The notes below the pieces were generated by a model that was not told the origin of the DNA, ran no database searches, and saw nothing but the letters and a program-made list of their open reading frames with translations. From positions 1 through 6,055 of the forward strand of contig DCQY01000079.1 of the NCBI GenBank assembly GCA_002323995.1: DNA of 6,055 nt, written 5' to 3'. Source of the DNA: Akkermansiaceae bacterium UBA1506. GTDB taxonomy: Bacteria > Verrucomicrobiota > Verrucomicrobiia > Verrucomicrobiales > DEV007. Below, piece after piece: positions 1-5,941 of this stretch. The number at the start of each line of letters is the position of its first letter. The stretch's first letter is position 1. The translations under genes and the position numbers were made by a program.

Positions 1-37
1 AGCTTACCTACTACCGAAGCCACCACTCGCTGTCATG

Positions 38-58
38 TTTTCGGGGCTAATCCGAAAA
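38..58. repeat. 7-bp perfect inverted repeat downstream of the efflux gene
   Basis: TTTTCGG (38-44) is followed by a 7-base loop and then CCGAAAA (52-58), a perfect 7-bp stem. It lies about 53 bases past the stop codon of the minus-strand efflux gene, so it could form a stem-loop at the 3' end of that transcript. On the minus strand the stem is followed by CATGAC and not by a T run, so it is not a standard intrinsic terminator. It may be a 3' protective hairpin or chance. The rest of 1-110 shows no supportable gene: the one short minus-strand ATG (36-34) reads only ten codons before a stop. Confidence 0.3.
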
Positions 59-110
59 GGTCTAAACCAATAAACAACGCGGCCTAGCCCCTACCCCTCC
101 AGAACGTGGC

Positions 111-1550
111 TCAAGGCTCAGATCTGCTACCACCTCCAAGTGATTTGTAGAGCGCTACATAGTTCCGGGAGATGTTGCCTCGTTCAATAGCAAGATCATC
201 TTCGATGGTAAACTTGGTTCTCTCGGCTTCTAGAACACGCTGGAAATCGACAAGGCCGTTTTGATAATTGTCCTTGATCAGGTCAACCGTTTCTCGAGCC
301 GCCGAATCTGCACGGGCAAGCGTTGCAAAACGATCCCAGCCATTTGCGATAGCTGACATGCTGTTTTCGACTTCTTCAACCGCAATCAGAACGGTATTCT
401 CGTAATTCTGAAGCGCTTGCTCAGCGCCGGCTTCTTCGATCTTGATCTTATTTCGAATTTTACCTGCACTAAAGATCTTCCATTGGATAGCGGGCCCGAA
501 TGAATAACTACCGGCAGCCGTGTTCCATAAGTTATTTGTAGTAACAGCTTCCAAGGTGAAGTCTCCGAAGAGAACAAAGCGAGGATACAAATCGGCCTCT
601 GCGACACCGATCAGCGCAGTCTGCCTTGCCAGCTGGCGTTCTGCAGCCCGGATATCAGGTCGCGCTCGGATCAAATCACAAGGCATTCCAGAGCTGAAGC
701 CCTGCGCAGGCGTTGGAATTCCATCGCCCTGTTGCAGCATATCAATCACTGAAGACGGAGATTCGGCGGTAAGGCTAGCAAGACGGTTCCGCGCCGTATC
801 TAGCTGGACTTTTAATTGCGGAATGACAGCCCTTGTCCTTTCTAAGTTCGTCGTTGCTTGAGTGACATCAATCCGTGGAGCCAACCCGGAATCAAGACGA
901 GACTGGGTCAGTTCGACTGAACGCTGCTGGGCAGTTGCATTGGAAACAGCGATCTTAATCCGCTCTTCGAGCGTGCGATACTCGATATAATTTAACGCGG
1001 TTTCTGCTAATAGGGTTACCAGAACGTCACGATACAACTCGATGGAAGCTTCCAGATTAGCCTCCGAAGCCTCAATGTTCCGCCGAAGACCCCCGAAAAC
1101 ATCAATTTCCCAGCCAGCATCAAAGCCGGTTATATAGAGATTTGATGGATTGGGATCAGCTCCTGACATAGGCAAGAATTGGCTCGTCCGATTCCTGGAG
1201 TAACCGCCGTCGCCGTCAAGCGTGGGGAAAGCAAAGCTCTTAGCGACACCGCGCTGGGCGCGAGCTTTAGAAATATTTTGTGAGGCGATCTTAAGATTGC
1301 GATTAGCACTACGAGTTTTCTCGATTAGCAAGTTCAAAGTGGGGTCGTCATAGGCCTTCCACCACTTTGCGAGATTGGAAGGACCCTCGAGATCACCCTT
1401 CACGCTTGATGTCCAAGTATCCGTTACATGAATAAGGGGCGCTTCATACTCAGTGCCCACGATCACACAACCTTGAGTGAGAAGTGAGATGACTAAAAGA
1501 ACGCTACCAATAAATAAATGAACCGCCGTGAGAAGCCGTGGAGTGGCCAT
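111..1550 (-). CDS. Outer-membrane efflux lipoprotein, NodT/OprM (OEP/TolC) family
   Basis: This is the outer-membrane channel of a tripartite efflux pump, which trimerises and docks with a periplasmic adaptor and an inner-membrane pump (RND type is most usual). The 479 residues match the family's usual full length. A hydrophobic signal segment (about 7-26) ends in TQGC with Cys28 as the predicted lipidation site, followed by VGTEYEAP, the counterpart of the family's VGPDYxxP start. Val29 after the Cys suits outer-membrane sorting. Two OEP repeats follow: about 62-262, with WWKAYDDPTL, a GWEIDVFGG strand motif (146-154) and long helices; and about 289-475, with DLIRARPDIRAAE (292-304), IGVAEADLYP (314-323), WKIFSAGKIRNKI and a C-terminal VALYKSLGGG. 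The lipobox has Thr and Gln at -3 and -2, which is atypical. No Shine-Dalgarno precedes the ATG, but the start gives a correctly placed signal peptide. No adaptor or pump gene is adjacent within the window, so the substrate is unknown. Confidence 0.92.
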   Translation of the reverse strand: MATPRLLTAVHLFIGSVLLVISLLTQGCVIVGTEYEAPLIHVTDTWTSSVKGDLEGPSNLAKWWKAYDDPTLNLLIEKTRSANRNLKIASQNISKARAQRGVAKSFAFPTLDGDGGYSRNRTSQFLPMSGADPNPSNLYITGFDAGWEIDVFGGLRRNIEASEANLEASIELYRDVLVTLLAETALNYIEYRTLEERIKIAVSNATAQQRSVELTQSRLDSGLAPRIDVTQATTNLERTRAVIPQLKVQLDTARNRLASLTAESPSSVIDMLQQGDGIPTPAQGFSSGMPCDLIRARPDIRAAERQLARQTALIGVAEADLYPRFVLFGDFTLEAVTTNNLWNTAAGSYSFGPAIQWKIFSAGKIRNKIKIEEAGAEQALQNYENTVLIAVEEVENSMSAIANGWDRFATLARADSAARETVDLIKDNYQNGLVDFQRVLEAERTKFTIEDDLAIERGNISRNYVALYKSLGGGSRSEP

Positions 1551-1907
1551 AAGGATAATTTTACTTTTGAACTTCAGTTGGAGAAATGCAAGAAATTCTG
1601 GAAACTCGTCTGCCTATTGCTGTCATAGAGAAACCTAGATACGAAGTGCCTGCGCTTAATTCTTCAGACTCACCTTTTTGAAGAGGCTTTTTCTTCCTGA
1701 ATCTAGGATTTGCTGAAATTTCCTGTTCTGCTCCAGAAATCGTTCATTCTTGAAGACGAGGGCGAACCTCGCCTCTTTCCCATATAGGCGCGGAAGCGCA
1801 TCGACAAACAGGGTATAGCCCCCCTAATCATGGGGCACGGAAGTTTTTGCCAAGGACTTCTGTGATACGTACTTGCTAAGTCAATAAGTTTTCCCCATAT
1901 CTTTGCT
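1551..1907. other. Divergent intergenic spacer between efflux and isomerase genes
   Basis: This 357-base spacer should contain the promoters of both flanking, divergently read genes. I could not identify a convincing -35/-10 pair for either. It contains several inverted repeats: a nested set at 1634-1707; GGCGA/TCGCC with a 3-base loop at 1761-1773; and GCCCC/GGGGC with a 9-base loop at 1818-1836, followed on the plus strand by TTTTT at 1844-1848. On the minus strand, 1659-1823 is a 55-codon stop-free stretch with protein-like composition but no start codon. The 88-codon minus-strand frame over 1703-1969 overlaps the start of the isomerase gene and has no recognisable content. No RNA gene was recognised. 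Confidence 0.5.
1634..1707. repeat. Nested inverted repeats in the divergent spacer
   Basis: CCTAGAT (1634-1640) and ATCTAGG (1701-1707) form a perfect 7-bp outer pair. Inside it, in collinear order, lie GAAG (1643-1646) with CTTC (1693-1696), GCC (1648-1650) with GGC (1685-1687), and TCTTCA (1661-1666) with TGAAGA (1679-1684). Together these make about 20 pairs over 74 bases with internal loops. On the minus strand this would fall in the 5' leader of the efflux gene if transcription starts upstream of it. It may be an operator-type palindrome, a leader structure or chance, because random sequence of this length often folds to a similar extent. Confidence 0.25.
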
Positions 1908-2828
1908 ATGCTCTCACGCCGACGACTAATCACTTGTAGCGCCACCCTCGCAGGAGGAGTAGCCCTCACCGGGACTGAGCTTGAAGCTCAATTAAAACGG
2001 GACGAAACCGATCCTAACTTCAAAATAAGCAACGGTCGCATCAGGCAATCGATCATGGGCTGGTGTTTTAATGACCAGTTCACTTCGGACAAAATGGCGA
2101 ATACACTTGCGCTAGCCAAACACTGCAAGGAAATAGGAATTGTAGCCATGGAAGGAATACCGCGAGATGCCTATTCCCAGATTCGTAAGCTTGGTCTCGA
2201 TATTTCGTTGATCTCTTCGCATGGTTTCGCTCAAGGGCCCTGTAATCCGGAATATCGCGAACAAACCATCAAAAAACTGCACGAAGGCATTGAGGTGGCT
2301 AAGGAGGTCGACTGTAAGAGCGTCATCACTTTTACCGGCATGAAGTTTGATGGCATGTCCCCTGACAAAGCGGCCCAAAACTGTGTCGACACCTGGAAAG
2401 AAGTTATGCCCGCCGCAGAAAAAGCTGGCGTGAACATCGTCTTAGAGCATCTCAACTCAAGGGACGACACTCATCCGATGAAAGGACACCCCGGTTACTT
2501 TGGTGACGATGTTGATTTTTGCGCAGATCTAGTTCGTAGAGTCGGTTCACCGAACTTCAAGCTACTCTTTGATGTCTATCATGTCTCAGTCATGAATGGA
2601 GACGTCATTCGACGCATTCAACAATATCAGGACATTATCGGGCACTATCATACTGCTGGAAACCCAGGTCGCGCTGAACTCGACAACACTCAGGAGATCA
2701 ACTACCCGCCGATCCTTGAGGCGATTCTCGAAACTGGCTATGAGGGATACGTAGCTCAGGAGTTCATCCCAACTTGGGATGATCCGGTTCTCGCTTTGAG
2801 GAACGCGGCCCAACTCTGTGATATTTAG
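1908..2828 (+). CDS. Tat-signal TIM-barrel protein, hydroxypyruvate isomerase-like
   Basis: This is a sugar phosphate isomerase/epimerase superfamily protein (AP-endonuclease-2-type TIM barrel), most like hydroxypyruvate isomerase. That enzyme interconverts hydroxypyruvate and tartronate semialdehyde; the real substrate here is unknown. The N-terminus has a twin-arginine motif (SRRRLI, 3-8), a hydrophobic stretch (about 7-22) and a plausible cleavage after LEA (25-27), so a folded, cofactor-loaded protein would be sent to the periplasm. The barrel starts near residue 44. Likely metal and catalytic residues are Glu180 (VLEHLN), Asp222 (FDVYH), His248 (GHYHTAGNPGR) and Glu285 (AQEFIP). The EINYPPIL segment (263-270) is also typical. 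E. coli Hyi, recalled from memory, has Gln where His248 lies. At 306 residues it is about 45 longer than cytosolic Hyi (about 258), mostly because of the N-terminal extension. This ATG gives an intact Tat signal; no Shine-Dalgarno precedes it. It is read divergently from the efflux gene. Confidence 0.85.
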   Translation: MLSRRRLITCSATLAGGVALTGTELEAQLKRDETDPNFKISNGRIRQSIMGWCFNDQFTSDKMANTLALAKHCKEIGIVAMEGIPRDAYSQIRKLGLDISLISSHGFAQGPCNPEYREQTIKKLHEGIEVAKEVDCKSVITFTGMKFDGMSPDKAAQNCVDTWKEVMPAAEKAGVNIVLEHLNSRDDTHPMKGHPGYFGDDVDFCADLVRRVGSPNFKLLFDVYHVSVMNGDVIRRIQQYQDIIGHYHTAGNPGRAELDNTQEINYPPILEAILETGYEGYVAQEFIPTWDDPVLALRNAAQLCDI

Positions 2829-2850
2829 CAATGACTTCGATCGAATTGCT
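2827..2850 (+). terminator. Weak stem-loop overlapping the isomerase stop codon
   Basis: AGCAAT (2827-2832), which includes the last two bases of the TAG stop, pairs perfectly with ATTGCT (2845-2850) across a 12-base loop that itself contains TCGATCGA. The stem is followed by TTTC, a very short T run. The stem is only 6 bp and A/T-rich, so as an intrinsic terminator it is weak. A 3'-end stabilising hairpin or chance is equally possible. Confidence 0.25.
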
Positions 2851-3114
2851 TTCAAAAGCGTCGTCAATTGACCGTTCAGGTATCGGTTAGGCCATCTGTG
2901 GGAATTCGACGCGTCTTGCTTTCCAATCAGCGGGATGGTCGTCCTCAACGGAAGCTTTCACCGAAACCCCACCGTGGATAACTCTCCCCCCTTTTAGGCG
3001 CTACCTCACCATAAAAGGCAAAATAAAATTTGGATTAAGACTCTGCTTTGAAGGCAGGATTTTCAAATTTTCCGCGCCAACATTCTCTGGTTCGGAGGTT
3101 ACTTTCTTTAGACC
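2829..3114. other. Convergent intergenic spacer, no supported gene
   Basis: This 286-base region lies between the ends of two converging genes. Apart from the weak stem-loops listed separately, it holds CCTTTTA (2990-2996) with TAAAAGG (3012-3018), a 7-bp inverted repeat with a 15-base loop and no following T run. The longest stop-free stretch of note is 37 codons on the minus strand (2890-3000). I saw no recognisable protein. The long minus-strand frame over 2586-2948 largely shadows the isomerase gene. No RNA gene or mobile-element end is visible. Confidence 0.5.
3043..3063 (+). terminator. Possible weak terminator of the isomerase transcript
   Basis: CTGCTT (3043-3048) pairs with AAGGCAG positions 3052-3057 (one U-G pair) around a 3-base loop, followed on the plus strand by GGATTTTC and then AAATTTT. 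It lies about 215 bases past the isomerase stop. The stem is short and the T run broken, so it could equally be chance. Read on the minus strand it has no close T run and would not be a good terminator for the secreted-protein gene at 3115-3687. Confidence 0.22.
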
Positions 3115-3687
3115 TTACGGTTTAGCAGCCTTCGCCGCGAGTCGTGCCCGAAGTAGAATATCGGCAGCGTACTCAGGATCATTTCGATCCGAATTCTCCG
3201 TCGCAGCCATGATTTCACCACGCAGTTTAGGGTCGGTCGACTCGCCTTCCTTATGAAGATGGCGGATCAGCTGCCCTTTCTGAAAATAGAGACGATCCTG
3301 GAAAATGAAATCCACTGTCTCTCCCTGCCCGTCTGGCTTTGCTCGACCCGTGAAGGTCCAGTAGCCGTGATCCGCAAAGACAAAAAAACATTCATCGTTC
3401 CAGTAATAGTAATACTCATCACCCTCGCCATGGCCCCCATCGCCAAATCTGAAATGAGCTTTTACGAGATCACCATCGGAGTAGTAATGTGTGAGATTAC
3501 CGCTAACGATGTCATCTTGAGGCTGCCACCTCATCGTTTCGCTGGGAAGTTTTGCTCCCTCGATCTTTTTATACTTCTCGCGTATATCCTTGATCGCGTC
3601 CTCAAGCGGATCAGCGAAGGAAAATGAACTTCCGATAAATGAAACGGCAATCGCAACGAGTGCAGTTCGAGCCAAATAAAATCTCAT
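3115..3687 (-). CDS. Small secreted protein of unknown function
   Basis: I do not recognise a named family for this 190-residue protein. It begins with a clear Sec signal peptide: Arg2 and Arg7, a hydrophobic core (about 8-21) and an SFA cleavage site before Asp26. The mature protein of about 165 residues starts with a charged helical segment (DPLEDAIKDIREKYKKIEGA, 26-45). A likely beta-rich region follows, with NLTHYYSDGDLVKAHFRFGD (64-83), a Tyr cluster EYYYYWND (91-98) and FFVFADHGYW (101-110). The end is Lys/Arg/Ala-rich and helical (about 172-189). Alternating short strands with the EYYY-x-F-V pattern recall uncharacterised periplasmic proteins in which a Tyr-rich strand precedes an FVF strand; this is an impression only. 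The single Cys100 rules out an internal disulfide. It lies 115 bases after pnp on the same strand, but the pnp terminator separates them. No Shine-Dalgarno precedes the ATG; the signal peptide supports this start. Confidence 0.75.
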   Translation of the reverse strand: MRFYLARTALVAIAVSFIGSSFSFADPLEDAIKDIREKYKKIEGAKLPSETMRWQPQDDIVSGNLTHYYSDGDLVKAHFRFGDGGHGEGDEYYYYWNDECFFVFADHGYWTFTGRAKPDGQGETVDFIFQDRLYFQKGQLIRHLHKEGESTDPKLRGEIMAATENSDRNDPEYAADILLRARLAAKAAKP

Positions 3688-3691
3688 AAGA

Positions 3692-3720
3692 GCATAGACG
3701 TGCTTACTAACCTTCTATGC
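3692..3720 (-). promoter_or_regulatory. 7-bp inverted repeat just upstream of the secreted-protein start
   Basis: GCATAGA (3692-3698) and TCTATGC (3714-3720) are perfect inverted copies 15 bases apart, ending 4 bases before the start codon of the minus-strand gene at 3115-3687. The centre-to-centre distance of 22 bases is about two helical turns, which would suit a dimeric repressor. Alternatively the RNA could form a hairpin near the ribosome site. On the minus strand TTGCAT (3722-3717) overlaps the distal arm and could serve as a -35 element, but no good -10 follows. The site therefore remains a candidate only. Confidence 0.35.
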
Positions 3721-3748
3721 AAGTCCGATGCGTATTTCCCCACGAAAC

Positions 3749-3778
3749 AAAAAAGCCCGACCGGTAAACCAGTCGGGC
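3749..3778 (-). terminator. Intrinsic terminator of pnp
   Basis: Read on the minus strand, GCCCGAC (3778-3772) pairs with GTCGGGC (3761-3755), a perfect 7-bp GC-rich stem. The 10-base region between them contains a further GG/CC pairing. It is followed directly by six T residues (3754-3749). The stem begins 25 bases after the pnp stop codon, the expected place for the end of its transcript. On the plus strand the stem is followed by CC and then TTTT, so it may work in both directions, though no plus-strand gene reads towards it nearby. Confidence 0.88.
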
Positions 3779-3802
3779 CCTTTTAAAAACAGCTACAGCT
3801 GA

Positions 3803-5941
3803 TCAGTCTTCGTCGGACATTTCAGCCTCGGCTTCAATTCCGCGCTCCGCCATTGCAGCTTTTCGGCTAAGTTTGACTCGCCCGCGCTCGTCAATACCGA
3901 TGCATTTGGCGTGAACCATGTCGCCGACCTTAACCACGTCGGTAACCTCGTTCACGCGAAAATCAGCCAATTCAGATATGTGAATCATACCGTCTTTGCC
4001 AGGCAAAACCTCGACGAAGGCACCAAAGTTTGTCGTACTCACGACCTTGCCATGGTAGGTCACACCAACCTCAATTTCCGCGGTGACTCGCTTTACCAGT
4101 TCGATGGCGCGATTCAGAGCTTCTTCGTGGGCGGCGTAGATTGAAACAGTGCCATCATCGTCAATATTGACGTCGGCGCCGGTTTCAGCCTGGATGCCTT
4201 TGATGTTTTTCCCTCCTGGCCCGATGAGTTCACCAATTTTCTTTGGATCGATTTTGAAGCTTTCAATACGAGGAGCGTGCTCACTCAGCTCTTTCGGGGT
4301 GGCGATCGCTTCGTTCATAACGTCGAGGACCTTGAAGCGGCCATCCTTTGCCTTGTCGATGCCTTCGAAGAGAATGTCGAGGGAAATCCCCGCCAGCTTA
4401 AGATCGAGCTGAAATCCGGTCACGCCATCACTGGTTCCGCAAAGTTTGAAATCCATGTCACCGTTGAAATCCTCGTTACCAATGATGTCCAGCATCGTCA
4501 CGTATCGCTTGAGGTTTTCACCCTCGAACTCTGTCACGAGACCGCAAGAGATACCGGCTACCGGACGTTTCAGTGGCACGCCTGCGTCAAGGAGGGCCAT
4601 CGTTCCAGAACAAACAGATGCCATTGAGGTAGAACCGTTAGATTCCATTACCTCGCTTGTCACGCGAATGGCATAAGGGAAGTCGGCCTCGTCGGGGATG
4701 ACGGGTTCAATCGACTTCTCAGCGAGCGCTCCGTGACCGATCTCACGACGATTCATGCCACCCATACGGCCAGTCTCGCCTACTGAAAAGGGCGGAAAAT
4801 TGTAGTGGAGGATAAAGCTCTTGGTGTCCTCACCTCCGGCATAGTTGTCGAGATATTGTTTCTCATCTGCTGGAGCCAGAGTTGCGATAGCGAGAGCCTG
4901 AGTCTCGCCGCGAGCAAAGAGAGCCGACCCATGAGTGCGGGGCATCAGGTCAATTTCCGCTGTGAGTGGACGTATGGTATCAACATCCCTGCCGTCGCAG
5001 CGAATACCTTTGTCGAGAATGGCGACACGAAAAGCCTTCTTCTGAAGATAATCGAAAGCTTGAGAGACGGCAAAGTCATCAGCCTCCGGGTATTTGGCGA
5101 GAATCGCTTGCTCGACCTCCTTGCGTAGGGCCCCAGTAGCGGCTCCCCTGGCGTGTTTGGAGGGCTGATTGATCGCGTCTTCAATGCGGTCACCTGCGAC
5201 TTCGTAGGCAACCTCAAGCAGTTCTTCCTGAACTTCCATCAGTTCAGGAACGCGCTTCTCTTTTCCTGCCCGTCGAACCAGTTCTTCTTGTGCGTCAATA
5301 ATGGGTTGGATCGATTTCTGAGCGAATGAAAGCGCCTCTTTTAGCTTTTCGTCAGGAATCTCATCACCGCCACCCTCAATCATGATCACCTTGTCGCGAA
5401 GTCCGGCATAGACGAGGTCGAGCGTTGTGTGTTCGCGCTGCTCGAAAGTAGGGTTGGCAACAAATTCACCGTCCACAAGACCGACTCGAACCGCCGCAAT
5501 TGGACCAGCAAACGGAATATCAGAGACACAAAGAGCGGCGGACGCACCGTTCATGCTCAGGATATCAGAATCGTGGACGCCATCAGCACTCAGAAGGAGA
5601 GACACCACCTGAGTATCGAAAAAATAGCCTTTAGGGAAGAGCGGGCGCAAGGGGCGGTCCGTCATCCGGCAGGTGAGAATTTCCTTCTCGGTCGGTCGAC
5701 CTTCACGCTTGAAGTAGCCGCCTGGGAAGCGACCTGCCGCCGCTGCCTTTTCTTTGTATTCTACTGAGAGTGGGAACCAGTCCTGACCTTCGCGAACGCT
5801 AGTCTGTGAGACTGCAGTCACCATGACAATGGTTTCTCCAACTTGAACGGTAACAGCGCCATCGGCAAGCTTACCCATCTTGCCGGTTTCGATTTTCATT
5901 TCTTGCGTGCCGACCTGGCACGTGATGCTTTCAATGCTCAT
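3803..5941 (-). CDS. pnp: Polynucleotide phosphorylase (polyribonucleotide nucleotidyltransferase)
   Basis: PNPase is a cytoplasmic trimeric 3'-5' exoribonuclease that uses phosphate to release nucleoside diphosphates, and can also add tails. All domains are present in the 712 residues: first RNase PH core (about 13-210, with the YFKREGRP loop at 76-83 and DRPLRPLFP at 95-103); helical linker (about 213-305); second, catalytic RNase PH core (about 313-545); KH (about 562-618, IGPGGKNI at 573-580); S1 (about 624-693); and a short acidic tail. The active site looks intact: FARGET (342-347), RRE (398-400), His403, GSTSMASVCSG (436-446), and Asp491, Asp497 and Lys499 in NEDFNGDMDFK, matching E. 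coli Asp486, Asp492 and Lys494. Length is normal for the family. A weak AGAAAG ribosome site (5955-5950) lies 8 bases before the ATG. Genomes often place rpsO just upstream; any such gene is outside the window. Autoregulation through the leader is known in E. coli but cannot be judged here. Confidence 0.98.
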   Translation of the reverse strand: MSIESITCQVGTQEMKIETGKMGKLADGAVTVQVGETIVMVTAVSQTSVREGQDWFPLSVEYKEKAAAAGRFPGGYFKREGRPTEKEILTCRMTDRPLRPLFPKGYFFDTQVVSLLLSADGVHDSDILSMNGASAALCVSDIPFAGPIAAVRVGLVDGEFVANPTFEQREHTTLDLVYAGLRDKVIMIEGGGDEIPDEKLKEALSFAQKSIQPIIDAQEELVRRAGKEKRVPELMEVQEELLEVAYEVAGDRIEDAINQPSKHARGAATGALRKEVEQAILAKYPEADDFAVSQAFDYLQKKAFRVAILDKGIRCDGRDVDTIRPLTAEIDLMPRTHGSALFARGETQALAIATLAPADEKQYLDNYAGGEDTKSFILHYNFPPFSVGETGRMGGMNRREIGHGALAEKSIEPVIPDEADFPYAIRVTSEVMESNGSTSMASVCSGTMALLDAGVPLKRPVAGISCGLVTEFEGENLKRYVTMLDIIGNEDFNGDMDFKLCGTSDGVTGFQLDLKLAGISLDILFEGIDKAKDGRFKVLDVMNEAIATPKELSEHAPRIESFKIDPKKIGELIGPGGKNIKGIQAETGADVNIDDDGTVSIYAAHEEALNRAIELVKRVTAEIEVGVTYHGKVVSTTNFGAFVEVLPGKDGMIHISELADFRVNEVTDVVKVGDMVHAKCIGIDERGRVKLSRKAAMAERGIEAEAEMSDED

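Noticed and set aside
1811..1848. Possible terminator or attenuator (GGG/CCC and GCCCC/GGGGC alternatives followed by TTTTT)
   Set aside because: The stems are 3-5 bp and the T run begins 7 bases after the stem. No leader peptide or regulatory context supports attenuation.
1847..1901. Possible promoters for the isomerase (TTGCCA at 1847-1852, TTGCTA at 1873-1878)
   Set aside because: Neither has a -10 element matching more than about three of six consensus bases at the right spacing, and the second would place the transcription start at or past the ATG.
1703..1969. 88-codon minus-strand frame across the isomerase start
   Set aside because: It overlaps the N-terminus of a well-supported gene, has Arg/Ser/Pro-rich low-information content and no ribosome site. 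It looks like a shadow frame.
2586..2948. 120-codon minus-strand frame at the isomerase 3' end
   Set aside because: Two thirds of it is antisense to conserved catalytic segments of the isomerase, and the rest shows no recognisable motif.
2890..3000. 37-codon minus-strand open stretch with protein-like residues (ending EFPQMA)
   Set aside because: It is too short to separate from chance, has no convincing start and resembles no family I know.
3253..3627. 124-codon plus-strand frame opposite the secreted-protein gene
   Set aside because: It lies wholly antisense to a gene with a clear signal peptide and better composition, so it is a shadow.
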